From Alcaligenes aquatilis (GTDB lineage Bacteria; Pseudomonadota; Gammaproteobacteria; Burkholderiales; Burkholderiaceae_B): a stretch of 64,000 nt of DNA. The notes below the pieces were generated by a model. That model was not told the origin of the DNA and did not search any database. It was given only the letters and a program-made list of their open reading frames with translations. The position numbers and the translations under genes are program-made. The stretch is taken from NCBI RefSeq assembly GCF_003076515.1, contig NZ_CP022390.1, positions 1,674,001 to 1,738,000 of the forward strand. The letters run 5' to 3'. Below, in pieces: positions 36,352 through 46,133 of the stretch (the stretch's first letter is position 1; every line of letters starts with the position of its first letter).

Positions 36352-37916
36352 GACTGTTCTTGACGATTAAACCGTATTGGCGGCACTTTACGTACCCAAT
36401 AGAAACACCAGACTATCAGCAGCAAGGTCACGGCCATACCCATATTGACGGCATGCGCCAGAGCATCGCGGGCCAAGCCCAGATACATCTGCCCGTCCAG
36501 CCCGGCCTGCTCCAGAAACTGTGACTGCTGGCTTGCACTCATCAAGACTTGCGGGTCTTGCAGCGCGTTAACGACATTTGCAGGCAAAGCCGTCAATTGC
36601 GTGCGGATGGATTCGCCATATTGGTAATTGATCAAGGCTCCGACAACAGCAGTTCCCAACATGCCGCCCACCATGCGCATGGACTGTAGCATGGCCGTGG
36701 CAATCCCCAGCATGGAACGCTCTACAATTTCCTGCGCAAACACCGTCAAATTCGGCATGATGAAACCAACCCCGGTTCCGGCAATCGTGGCGTACAGGAC
36801 AAAATGCCAGTGCGGATCGGTTTTCTGGATGAACACCATGCCCAGACAGGCAATCGTCAACAACGTCAAGCCCAGGTACAACATCAGGGTGGGACGACGC
36901 AGCCGCGTAATCATACGGCCATTAATGATACTGCCCACCGTAATGAACACCACCAAGGGGGTGACCAATAAACCGGCTGTTTGAGGGCGTAGACCATACC
37001 CCCCTTGCAACAACAAAGGCGCGTAGAACAAGAGACCAAACAGGATAAAGCCCAAACCGGCAGACAGAACCAGCAAGGAGAATTGAGCAGGACTACTGAA
37101 CAGAACCAAGGGCAACAAAGGTTCCGCAACCCGCCGCTCCCAACTGACCAATAAGACAAAAGCGGCCACACTACACAGCCCCAACAAGACCATCAAATAG
37201 CTGCCACCATAGTGAGGCAGCAGCTCTACCAATAGTTGAACACAGGCCAAACCGACCATCAGCAAAAAAGCGCCCAGATAATCCAGGCGAACTTGGGTTT
37301 GACGAAAGTGACGAATCTGCGGCAGGTAGCGATAGACAAAATACAGGCTGAGTAAGCCAACAGGCAGGTTGACATAGAACACAGAGCGCCAGCCGTAGTG
37401 CTCGGTCAAAATCCCACCCAGAAAAGGCCCTATCCCGTTCGCAATCCCAAAGGACGCGCTAAGCATCACTTGCCAGCGCAAACGCACACGAGGATCGGGA
37501 AACAGATCAGGCACACAGGCAAATGCCGTCCCTACCAACATGCCCCCGGCTATGCCCTGCAAGGCCCGCGCAAGTACCAACTGCAGCATGCTTTGCGCCA
37601 TGCCACAGAATACAGAGGCCAAGGTAAAAAGGACAATGGACACCAGCACGAAGCGGCGGCGTCCATAAAAATCCCCCAAGCGACCAAAGATAGGCACGGT
37701 AATCACCGAAGTCAGCAAATACGCGGTTGCCACCCAGGCATACAGCTCAAAGCCATGCAACTCGGACACGATGGTGGGTAAGGCTGTCCCTACCACGGTC
37801 TGATCAATGGCTACCAACATCACTACAAAACACAAACCCATCATCGCTAATATAGATTCTGTGACTGACAAGACACGCCCCGGCGTCTTCTGCGTCGATT
37901 CTGCTGCGTTTACCAT
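36348..37916 (-). CDS. DHA2-family MFS multidrug exporter (EmrB/QacA type)
   Basis: A 522-residue exporter with 14 predicted membrane segments. Typical DHA2 features are VMLVAIDQTVVGTALPTIVSEL in TM1 (motif D1), GRLGDFYGRRRFVLVSI in loop 2-3 and RALQGIAGGMLVGTAFA before motif C. It probably exports toxic organic compounds by proton antiport. No EmrA-like membrane fusion protein is adjacent. I start at the ATG at 37916; a GTG 15 bases upstream is possible. It forms an operon with the MarR gene and is divergent from the SDR gene. Confidence 0.9.
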   Translation of the reverse strand: MVNAAESTQKTPGRVLSVTESILAMMGLCFVVMLVAIDQTVVGTALPTIVSELHGFELYAWVATAYLLTSVITVPIFGRLGDFYGRRRFVLVSIVLFTLASVFCGMAQSMLQLVLARALQGIAGGMLVGTAFACVPDLFPDPRVRLRWQVMLSASFGIANGIGPFLGGILTEHYGWRSVFYVNLPVGLLSLYFVYRYLPQIRHFRQTQVRLDYLGAFLLMVGLACVQLLVELLPHYGGSYLMVLLGLCSVAAFVLLVSWERRVAEPLLPLVLFSSPAQFSLLVLSAGLGFILFGLLFYAPLLLQGGYGLRPQTAGLLVTPLVVFITVGSIINGRMITRLRRPTLMLYLGLTLLTIACLGMVFIQKTDPHWHFVLYATIAGTGVGFIMPNLTVFAQEIVERSMLGIATAMLQSMRMVGGMLGTAVVGALINYQYGESIRTQLTALPANVVNALQDPQVLMSASQQSQFLEQAGLDGQMYLGLARDALAHAVNMGMAVTLLLIVWCFYWVRKVPPIRFNRQEQS

Positions 37917-37936
37917 TTCTATTGACCACACAATTA

Positions 37937-37948
37937 TTGCCTAGTCAA
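37937..37948. promoter_or_regulatory. Candidate MarR operator overlapping a -35 element
   Basis: TTGCCTAGTCAA is a dyad (TTGxCTAGxCAA) 20 bases upstream of the DHA2 start. On the minus strand it contains TTGACT, a good -35 for the pump-marR operon. MarR proteins bind dyads of this size; binding here is inferred. Confidence 0.4.
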
Positions 37949-38079
37949 CGATTCTACGGGGGACTGAAAAACCTGACAAGTACGGCCTGAATCAACCCCT
38001 GTCCCGCCATCCCGATACACAATAACGATCACCTGCAGAGCCATGCTCTCCACGCACATCTGTTCCACAGGAAAACAGT

Positions 38080-38805
38080 ATGAATATCATGATTATTGGT
38101 GCCAGCATGGGTCTGGGTCGCGCCTTGATGGACGGCTTGGCCCAAGATGGCAACACGCTGTATGGTGTGGCCAGACGGCCACCCAGCACCTTGGCCAGCT
38201 CCCTGCACCCAGACCCCAGCGCACATCAGCATTGGATCAGCGCCGACTTGTCCGAGCCTGACGCCGCCAGCCAATTGGCAACCGCCTGCCCGGACTTGCT
38301 GGATGTCCTGATCTATAACCTGGGAATCTGGGAAGACACGGCATTCAGCCCGGAATACGATTTTCTATCGCAGTCCGATCAAGCTTTGCGCCGCCTGGTT
38401 GATGTAAACCTGACCGGCGCGTTATTGGCTATACGCCACTTGCTGCCCAATATGCTGCGCAGCAGCCAGCCCCGCTTGATTCTGACAGGCTCCACTTCGG
38501 GCCTTCGCCAAAGCGGTCGACCGGAAGTTGCTTTCGGGGCAACGAAATTTGCCTTGAGTGGTTTAGCTGACAGCCTGCGCGAAGGTTATAGGGATCAAGG
38601 CCTGGCCGTCACGTGTCTGCAACTGGGCTATCTGAATACGGGAGATGGCCTGGATGTTCCGCTGCGGACTGCCGCTGAACGGGACCAAGGCGAGACAATT
38701 CCAGTCCATGACGTCCTCACCATTGTGCGCAGCCTGCTGCAACTGTCTCCCGCCAGTTTTGTCCGCGAGCTTACTCTGCCTGCCCTGCGTGATCCACGTT
38801 TTTAA
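38080..38805 (+). CDS. SDR-family protein with Phe in place of the catalytic Tyr
   Basis: A 241-residue short-chain dehydrogenase/reductase-like protein. The nucleotide motif is GASMGLGRA (7-15), close to the classical TGxxxGxG, and the structural motif NAG appears as NLG (80-82). Serines S138/S140 lie in LTGSTSG. The YxxxK active site reads FGATK: F152 replaces the catalytic tyrosine (codon TTC at the matching place), while K156 is kept. A normal hydride-transfer mechanism is therefore doubtful. It is divergent from the DHA2/MarR operon with a 163-base shared upstream region and may share its control. Confidence 0.8.
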   Translation: MNIMIIGASMGLGRALMDGLAQDGNTLYGVARRPPSTLASSLHPDPSAHQHWISADLSEPDAASQLATACPDLLDVLIYNLGIWEDTAFSPEYDFLSQSDQALRRLVDVNLTGALLAIRHLLPNMLRSSQPRLILTGSTSGLRQSGRPEVAFGATKFALSGLADSLREGYRDQGLAVTCLQLGYLNTGDGLDVPLRTAAERDQGETIPVHDVLTIVRSLLQLSPASFVRELTLPALRDPRF

Positions 38806-39023
38806 ACCGCAAGCGTCGCCACGTATTCACAAGGGGCATGGGACGATAAGGAAAGGAAAAAGCACTCTCTGCGGCTGATAGAGCACCTGGTGACGCTGAA
38901 AAATCCGCCCGCTCGCACCTGCCTTCAGGCACAAAGACATTCGGCATTCGAGAGCATCAAAACAAGAGCAACGCCTTCAGGCAATAGTGGTCGAGCAGGT
39001 CGGATCTATGCCTGCAAACATTG

Positions 39024-39053
39024 AAAAAGGGAGTGTTTTCGCACTCCCTTTTT
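39024..39053. terminator. Bidirectional terminator downstream of the DUF1330 gene
   Basis: AAAAAGGGAGTG (39024-39035) pairs with CACTCCCTTTTT (39042-39053) across a 6-base loop. It sits 28 bases past the DUF1330 stop and also faces the SDR gene. Confidence 0.88.
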
Positions 39054-39081
39054 CTGCCTGTCTAGATGGAATAGCCTGTTT

Positions 39082-39366
39082 TTACAGACCTTGCACCACG
39101 TACATGGTCATTTTGGCCGCACCTTCACGCGCTTTACGGGCACGACGGTATTCCTCGGAATCATGAAAAGCCTGGGCCTGTTCCAGCGTGTCGAACTCCA
39201 TGACCACGGTACGCAAAGGCGCATTGCCTTCCAGAGCGACCGTTTCGCCACCACGCACCAACACTTTCACATTGTGAGCTTTCAGGGCAAGGCTGGAAAA
39301 CTCCTGGTACTGCTTGTACTGTTCGGGGTTGCTTACTTCGACATTCGCAATCAAATATGCAGGCAT
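39082..39366 (-). CDS. DUF1330 domain-containing protein
   Basis: A 94-residue protein of the DUF1330 family (dimeric alpha-beta barrel fold). It begins MPAYLIANVEVSNPEQYKQYQE and contains the conserved RTVVMEFDTLEQAQAFHDSEEYRRARKAREGAAKMTMYVVQG. The frame stays open upstream through kdsA, but the ATG at 39366 is the family start. Function is unknown. It lies 19 bases after kdsA and is probably co-transcribed with it. Confidence 0.85.
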   Translation of the reverse strand: MPAYLIANVEVSNPEQYKQYQEFSSLALKAHNVKVLVRGGETVALEGNAPLRTVVMEFDTLEQAQAFHDSEEYRRARKAREGAAKMTMYVVQGL

Positions 39367-39385
39367 ACTGTCTCCAAAACTATTT

Positions 39386-40237
39386 TTAATAGCCGTGCTG
39401 CAGGGCACCGCTGTTTTTAACAATCGAATCGATCTGTTGCAGCGTCCGCAGCAAATCTGACATCTGTGACAGGGGAACGGCATTGGGGCCATCAGACAAG
39501 GCCTTGTCCGGATTAGGATGAGTCTCCATGAACACGCCAGCCACACCTGCTGCAACTGCGGCACGCGCCAGCACGGGAACAAACTCACGCTGACCACCCG
39601 ACGAGGTGCCCTGCCCACCCGGCAACTGCACCGAGTGAGTGGCATCGAACACGACCGGGCAATCCGTGGCGCGCATGATCGCCAAAGAGCGCATATCGGA
39701 TACCAGATTGTTGTAGCCAAACGAAGCGCCACGCTCACAGACCATAATGGTGGAGCCATCACCGCCCATTTCCATTGCCGCTGCACGTGCTTTTGCCACC
39801 ACCTGAATCATATCCTGAGGCGCCAGGAACTGGCCTTTCTTGATATTCACAGGTTTCAGGGTAGCGGCACAGGCTTGAATAAAGTCGGTCTGACGGCATA
39901 GAAAAGCGGGGGTTTGCAATACGTCCACCACGGCTGCCACATCATCGACCTGATCTTTGTCGTGCACATCGGTCAGGACCGGCACTTTATAGTGTGAGCG
40001 CACATCCGCCAAAATCTGCAGACCTTCCGCCATGCCGGGACCACGATAGGACTTATCCGAGCTCCGGTTGGCCTTGTCAAACGAGCTTTTGTAGATAAAG
40101 GGGATACCCAGAGCCGAGGTAATCTCGGCGAGTTGACCCGCTGTATCAAACGCCATTTGACGCGACTCAATCACACAAGGGCCAGCGATCAGAAAAAAGG
40201 GGCGATCCAGGCCAACATCGTAACCGCATAAATCCAT
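39386..40237 (-). CDS. kdsA: 3-deoxy-8-phosphooctulonate (KDO-8-P) synthase
   Basis: A 283-residue enzyme joining phosphoenolpyruvate and arabinose 5-phosphate in KDO synthesis for lipopolysaccharide. IAGPCVIES places a cysteine (C21) where metal-dependent KdsA enzymes have their ligand and the metal-independent E. coli type has Asn, so this looks metal-dependent. [26 protein letters not shown] and [19 protein letters not shown] are typical. I start at the ATG at 40237. It lies downstream of pyrG, in the common pyrG-kdsA order, with a terminator between them. Confidence 0.95.
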   Translation of the reverse strand: MDLCGYDVGLDRPFFLIAGPCVIESRQMAFDTAGQLAEITSALGIPFIYKSSFDKANRSSDKSYRGPGMAEGLQILADVRSHYKVPVLTDVHDKDQVDDVAAVVDVLQTPAFLCRQTDFIQACAATLKPVNIKKGQFLAPQDMIQVVAKARAAAMEMGGDGSTIMVCERGASFGYNNLVSDMRSLAIMRATDCPVVFDATHSVQLPGGQGTSSGGQREFVPVLARAAVAAGVAGVFMETHPNPDKALSDGPNAVPLSQMSDLLRTLQQIDSIVKNSGALQHGY

Positions 40238-40325
40238 AATAGACCTCGTTTCAGTATTGCTGCATTCTCCCACATTCCAGACAGCGATGCTGCATCACCG
40301 TGCAGCATACTTGTCTGCCTAAATG

Positions 40326-40352
40326 AAAAAGCCCGCATAGCGCGGGCCTTTT
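40326..40352 (-). terminator. Terminator of pyrG
   Basis: GCCCGC (40331-40336) pairs with GCGGGC (40342-40347). On the minus strand the stem is followed by TTTTT. It lies between the pyrG stop and the kdsA leader. Confidence 0.8.
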
Positions 40353-40368
40353 CAGTCATACCAAGTTA

Positions 40369-42033
<1,665 letters not shown>

Positions 42034-42094
42034 TCAAATCAGGCGATAGCGGGAAATTTGGATTATAACGGCAAGCGCCCATGCTTGGCGACCC

Positions 42095-42130
42095 GACAAG
42101 TGGCATTTCACAGCGGAAATACCACTTGTC
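42095..42130 (-). other. Large stem-loop upstream of pyrG, downstream of the aminopeptidase gene
   Basis: Positions 42095-42109 and 42116-42130 pair over 15 positions with one G-T pair and a 6-base loop (outer part GACAAGTGG/CCACTTGTC). There is no T run on the minus strand. It begins 33 bases past the aminopeptidase stop and 80 bases before the pyrG start, so it could stabilise the former message or act in the pyrG leader. Confidence 0.6.
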
Positions 42131-42162
42131 CTTGCAACTATTGACAACAGCAGACGGTGCGA

Positions 42163-43941
42163 TCAGATCGCCTGCGTCCTTTGCTCAAGCCATGTACGTG
42201 CCTCACCCTGAACACGGGGCAAGAGACGTTCGCGCACTTGCTGATGATATTCATTGAGCCACTGACGCTCGGCAGCGGTCAGTAGTGCGGCATCTATACA
42301 ACGCGTATCAATGGGGCACAAGGTCAGGGTTTCAAAACGCAGAAATTGCCCGTACTCGCTGCGCATGGCTGGTACCGCCGCCACCAGATTCTCGATACGA
42401 ATGCCCCACTGGCCGGGACGATACAAGCCAGGCTCGTTGGACGTAATCATACCGGCACGCATGGCCGAATGAGGTCCGATACGGCCTCGCCAGGAGATAG
42501 ACTGCGGACCTTCATGCACATTCATGAAGTACCCCACGCCATGTCCGGTGCCATGACCGAAGTCCAGCCCCTGTTCCCACAAAGGCTGACGCGCCAGCAC
42601 ATCAATTTGCTGACCGGCAATGCCTTCCGGGAACACCAGCATGGACAAGGACACCATGCCTTTGAGCACCAGCGTGAAGTCACGAATCTGCTCGGCAGAT
42701 ACCTGCCCCACCGGCACCACTCGGGTGATGTCCGTCGTCCCCCCCTGATACTGCCCGCCCGAATCGATCAGCAACAGGCCATTGCCATCAATACGGGCAT
42801 GGGACTGCTGGGTAGCCTGATAGTGCGGCATGGCGCCATTGGCGTTATAAGCAGCAATCGTGCCAAAACTAGGGCTGACAAAGCCTTCCTGACGAGCACG
42901 GGCAGCGCAGATATGTTCATCCACATCCAGCTCGTTCACGTCGCTTTGCTGCTCAAACCAGGCAAAGAACTCGCATAAGGCAGCGCCGTCTTTTTCCATG
43001 GTTTCACGCACATGATCCAGCTCGGCATCGGTCTTGCAGGACTTGAGCAATTGAGCGGGATTGATGTACTCCACTACATTCAAATGTGCCGCCAGTTGCG
43101 CCGCCCAAGCCGTGGTCCGCGCCATATCCAGCAGGATAGGCATGGACGCGGGTAAAGCACGCATGAAGGACGACAACTCGGTATAGCCTTGAACTTGCAC
43201 GCCGTCCAAAGCCAGCGCCTCCTGTATGCCTGCCGACAGCTTGTTGCTATCCACAAACAGAAATGCCTGATCCGGGCCAATCAACAAGTACGACAGGAAC
43301 ACCGGGTTATAGGACACATCACTGCCGCGCAGATTCAGGGTCCAGGCAATATCATCCAGTGCGCTCAGCAAATGCCAATGGGCGCCCTGCTCCTGCATGG
43401 CGGCCCGGGTGCTGCTCAAGTTTTCCTGACGAGTACGGCAGGCAAAAGGGGGCAGATGCTCCACCACCTGGCCAACAGGCGCAGCAGGCCGGTCCGTCCA
43501 GATCGGGCTGAGCAAATCGGCTTCCAGCACCCACTCCAGCTCCGGCGTGGCCTTTTGCCAGGCCAGCAGACTTTGTGCCGACACCGACTGGCTATCGAGC
43601 GCGACTCGCGACTGGGCAGGCAAATGCTCCGCCAGCCAATTGGCTGGCTCCGGCACGCCGGCCTCGCCGGCACGTTGCAATTGAATGCCGCTACCGTCCA
43701 GCTCCTTGGCTGCCTGCTCCCAATAACGGCTATCGGTCCACAAGCCGGCCCAATCGGCCGTCACCACCAGGAGCCCGGCCGATCCGACAAATCCGCTGAG
43801 CCACTGACGGCTTTTCCAGCGATCAGGCAGGTATTCAGACAGATGAGGGTCGGATGTAGGCCAGATGCTTGCCTGCACGGACTGAAATTGCATTTGTTCG
43901 CGCAGCGCCTGCAAGCGTGCGGCAACGGGGGGATGGGCCAT
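42163..43941 (-). CDS. M24-family Xaa-Pro aminopeptidase (AMPP-like)
   Basis: A 592-residue three-domain aminopeptidase P of the large eukaryote-like type. There are two creatinase-like N-terminal domains and a C-terminal pita-bread domain. Metal ligands are visible in LLIDSGGQYQGGTTDITRV (two Asp), GHGTGHGVGYFMNVHEGPQ (His), TSNEPGLY (Glu) and a later Glu. It should remove N-terminal residues preceding proline. The start at 43941 has AAGGAAG 5 bases upstream; an upstream ATG in the same frame lacks this. It is a single gene between scoB and pyrG. Confidence 0.88.
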   Translation of the reverse strand: MAHPPVAARLQALREQMQFQSVQASIWPTSDPHLSEYLPDRWKSRQWLSGFVGSAGLLVVTADWAGLWTDSRYWEQAAKELDGSGIQLQRAGEAGVPEPANWLAEHLPAQSRVALDSQSVSAQSLLAWQKATPELEWVLEADLLSPIWTDRPAAPVGQVVEHLPPFACRTRQENLSSTRAAMQEQGAHWHLLSALDDIAWTLNLRGSDVSYNPVFLSYLLIGPDQAFLFVDSNKLSAGIQEALALDGVQVQGYTELSSFMRALPASMPILLDMARTTAWAAQLAAHLNVVEYINPAQLLKSCKTDAELDHVRETMEKDGAALCEFFAWFEQQSDVNELDVDEHICAARARQEGFVSPSFGTIAAYNANGAMPHYQATQQSHARIDGNGLLLIDSGGQYQGGTTDITRVVPVGQVSAEQIRDFTLVLKGMVSLSMLVFPEGIAGQQIDVLARQPLWEQGLDFGHGTGHGVGYFMNVHEGPQSISWRGRIGPHSAMRAGMITSNEPGLYRPGQWGIRIENLVAAVPAMRSEYGQFLRFETLTLCPIDTRCIDAALLTAAERQWLNEYHQQVRERLLPRVQGEARTWLEQRTQAI

Positions 43942-43985
43942 GCCAACTTCCTTTACATAAACAGCGTTCACGCACCGATCAAACA

Positions 43986-44018
43986 TAAAAAAAGCTCCGA
44001 CTCGCGCCGAAGCTTTTT
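43986..44018 (-). terminator. Terminator of scoAB
   Basis: The stem AAAGCTTCGGC.../GTCGGAGCTTT on the minus strand has a T7 tail (43987-43993 on the plus strand). It lies 17 bases past the scoB stop. Confidence 0.75.
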
Positions 44019-44034
44019 AAGCCAGAGAGACCGA

Positions 44035-44688
44035 TCAGGCCACCGCACTGACGTCCAGCGGGACGCCTGTCTTGGACTGAATGTACTCAAGGCTGACTTC
44101 TGGTGCCAACTCAAGCAACTTTAAACCATTTTCCGTCACTTCCATCACTCCCAGATCGGTAATGATGAGGTCAACCACCCCCACGCCTGTCAGGGGCAAG
44201 GTGCAAGCAGGCAGAATTTTCAGGTCTTCCGTGCCATCTTTCTTGGTGGCCACGTGCTCCATCAGGACCACGACACGGCCAACGCCAGCGACCAGATCCA
44301 TGGCACCGCCCATGCCCTTGATCATCTTGCCAGGGATCATCCAGTTGGCCAGATCACCCTTTTCCGACACCTGCATGGCGCCCAGAATCGCGATATTGAT
44401 CTTGCCGCCACGAATCATGGCAAACGAGTCTGCCGAGGAAAAAATGGACGAACCGGGCAAGGTGGTGATGGTTTGCTTGCCAGCGTTGATAAGGTCCGCA
44501 TCAATCTTGTCTTCGGTCGGAAAGGGGCCAATGCCCAGCAAACCGTTTTCCGATTGCAGCCAGACTTCAATGCCCTCGGGCACGTGGTTGGCAACCAGCG
44601 TAGGCAAACCAATACCCAGGTTGACGTAAAAGCCGTCCTGAAGCTCCAGGGCGGCGCGTGCCGCCATTTGATCTCTATTCCAAGCCAT
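44035..44688 (-). CDS. scoB: 3-oxoacid CoA-transferase subunit B
   Basis: A 217-residue class I CoA-transferase beta subunit. [12 protein letters not shown] contains the catalytic Glu (ENG signature) that forms the CoA thioester, and [24 protein letters not shown] and [20 protein letters not shown] are typical of ScoB. With ScoA it transfers CoA from succinyl-CoA to acetoacetate or a related 3-oxoacid. It starts 19 bases after the scoA stop. Confidence 0.92.
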   Translation of the reverse strand: MAWNRDQMAARAALELQDGFYVNLGIGLPTLVANHVPEGIEVWLQSENGLLGIGPFPTEDKIDADLINAGKQTITTLPGSSIFSSADSFAMIRGGKINIAILGAMQVSEKGDLANWMIPGKMIKGMGGAMDLVAGVGRVVVLMEHVATKKDGTEDLKILPACTLPLTGVGVVDLIITDLGVMEVTENGLKLLELAPEVSLEYIQSKTGVPLDVSAVA

Positions 44689-44707
44689 TATTATCTTGCC
44701 TCGCTAA

Positions 44708-45406
44708 TCAGGAAGAACGAACGGTACGCTGTTCAATGCGCTTTTCAGGCTGTGCATTGAGCACGATACGGTGCACATAAATACCGGGCAAATGCACATC
44801 ATCCGGGTCCAGGCTGCCGGTCTCGACAATTTCCTCGACCTCGACAATGGTGATCTTGCCAGCCATGGCCACGTTCGGGTTGAAGTTGCGCGCGGTCTTG
44901 CGAAACACCAGGTTGCCGCTGCGGTCGGCCTTGTAAGCTTTGACCAGTGACACATCGGGCACCAGGGCCTCTTCCATCACGTATTGCTGACCGTTGAACT
45001 CGCGAATTTCCTTACCCTCAGCCACGATGGTGCCCACGCCTGTTGCGGTAAAGAAAGCAGGAATGCCTGCACCACCGGCACGCAACTTTTCAGCCAGTGT
45101 GCCCTGAGGGGTGAAGTCCAGCTCCAGCTCGCCGGCCAGATACTGACGTTCAAACTCTTTGTTCTCGCCCACGTAGGAGGAAATCATCTTGCGGATCTGA
45201 CGAGTTTCCAACAACTGACCCAGACCAAAGCCATCCACCCCGGCATTATTGCTAATGCAGGTCAGGTTTTTGACTCCGCTATCGCGCAGCGCAGCAATCA
45301 GCGCTTCGGGAATTCCGCACAAGCCGAATCCACCTACCGCGACTGTCTGTCCGTCGGCAACGACTCCCTGCAACGCCTCCTTGGCGCTTGGATAGACTTT
45401 ATTCAA
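44708..45406 (-). CDS. scoA: 3-oxoacid CoA-transferase subunit A
   Basis: A 232-residue class I CoA-transferase alpha subunit with [45 protein letters not shown] and [16 protein letters not shown]. The start is best placed at a TTG at 45406, giving (M)[15 protein letters not shown], which matches the family N terminus. GGAGAG lies 4 bases upstream, and no ATG fits. The 23 codons upstream in frame are not family-like. It forms an operon with scoB, in a stretch with a thioesterase and ETF dehydrogenase that suggests fatty-acid or ketone-body use. Confidence 0.9.
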   Translation of the reverse strand: MNKVYPSAKEALQGVVADGQTVAVGGFGLCGIPEALIAALRDSGVKNLTCISNNAGVDGFGLGQLLETRQIRKMISSYVGENKEFERQYLAGELELDFTPQGTLAEKLRAGGAGIPAFFTATGVGTIVAEGKEIREFNGQQYVMEEALVPDVSLVKAYKADRSGNLVFRKTARNFNPNVAMAGKITIVEVEEIVETGSLDPDDVHLPGIYVHRIVLNAQPEKRIEQRTVRSS

Positions 45407-45528
45407 TTGACTCTCCAATAACTCTTTAATTGGCCTAAACAGCAAACTTTGTCCAATAATGCCGCTATGCACCATAAGGTGCTATCAGGCATTCTACGAC
45501 TTGACTACGCTTTCCGTATACGTAAAGC

Positions 45529-45951
45529 TTAACCCTGAAAAACCGAGTGTATCTGTTTACGCTCATCTTCGGTCCAAGGTTGAGAGCCACCTTGGGGGTT
45601 AATGGACACTAGCACACAGCGACCACGTGCATAAATGACATCAGCTTGATTTGCGTCACCTACAAAGACTTCCAGCTCAATGCTGCTGCCGCCGACTTTC
45701 AATAATTTATGCACAATCCGAACAGTCGCCGGATACAGGATCGAACGCAGGAAATCCAGGCTGGCATGAGCCAGCACCCCGGTACGTGGAGAAGGTGGCA
45801 CCATGCCCAGCTTCATCATTAACTGGACACGCGCTTCCTCGATGTAGCGAAAGTAAACCGTATTGTTAACATGATTCATGGCATCCAGATCGCCCCAGCG
45901 TACGGCAATATCAAAAGTGGCTCCTGCACCAGAATCTACTACTTGTGTCAT
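45529..45951 (-). CDS. Acyl-CoA thioesterase, hotdog fold (YbgC/FadM-like)
   Basis: A 140-residue 4HBT-family thioesterase. RWGDLDAMNHVNNTVYFRYIEEAR is the active-site region, with the Asp of WGDLDAMNHVNN as the expected catalytic residue. This pattern is that of YbgC/FadM-like acyl-CoA thioesterases. It is divergent from the ETF:ubiquinone oxidoreductase gene (about 180 bases apart). The physiological acyl-CoA is unknown. Confidence 0.85.
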   Translation of the reverse strand: MTQVVDSGAGATFDIAVRWGDLDAMNHVNNTVYFRYIEEARVQLMMKLGMVPPSPRTGVLAHASLDFLRSILYPATVRIVHKLLKVGGSSIELEVFVGDANQADVIYARGRCVLVSINPQGGSQPWTEDERKQIHSVFQG

Positions 45952-46133
45952 TACATGCTCTCCTTACTGATATTTACTGATGAACCCGGAAGCGGACGGA
46001 CACCCCCCCTAGCCTCTGAACTCAAAACGGGATTGCTCAGACTACAATACAATCGACCGTACGCACAGTACACGAATTTCACCCGCCAACAATCAAGAAC
46101 AAAGCGCTAAGCCGTAATAGGAGATCAGCAGCA

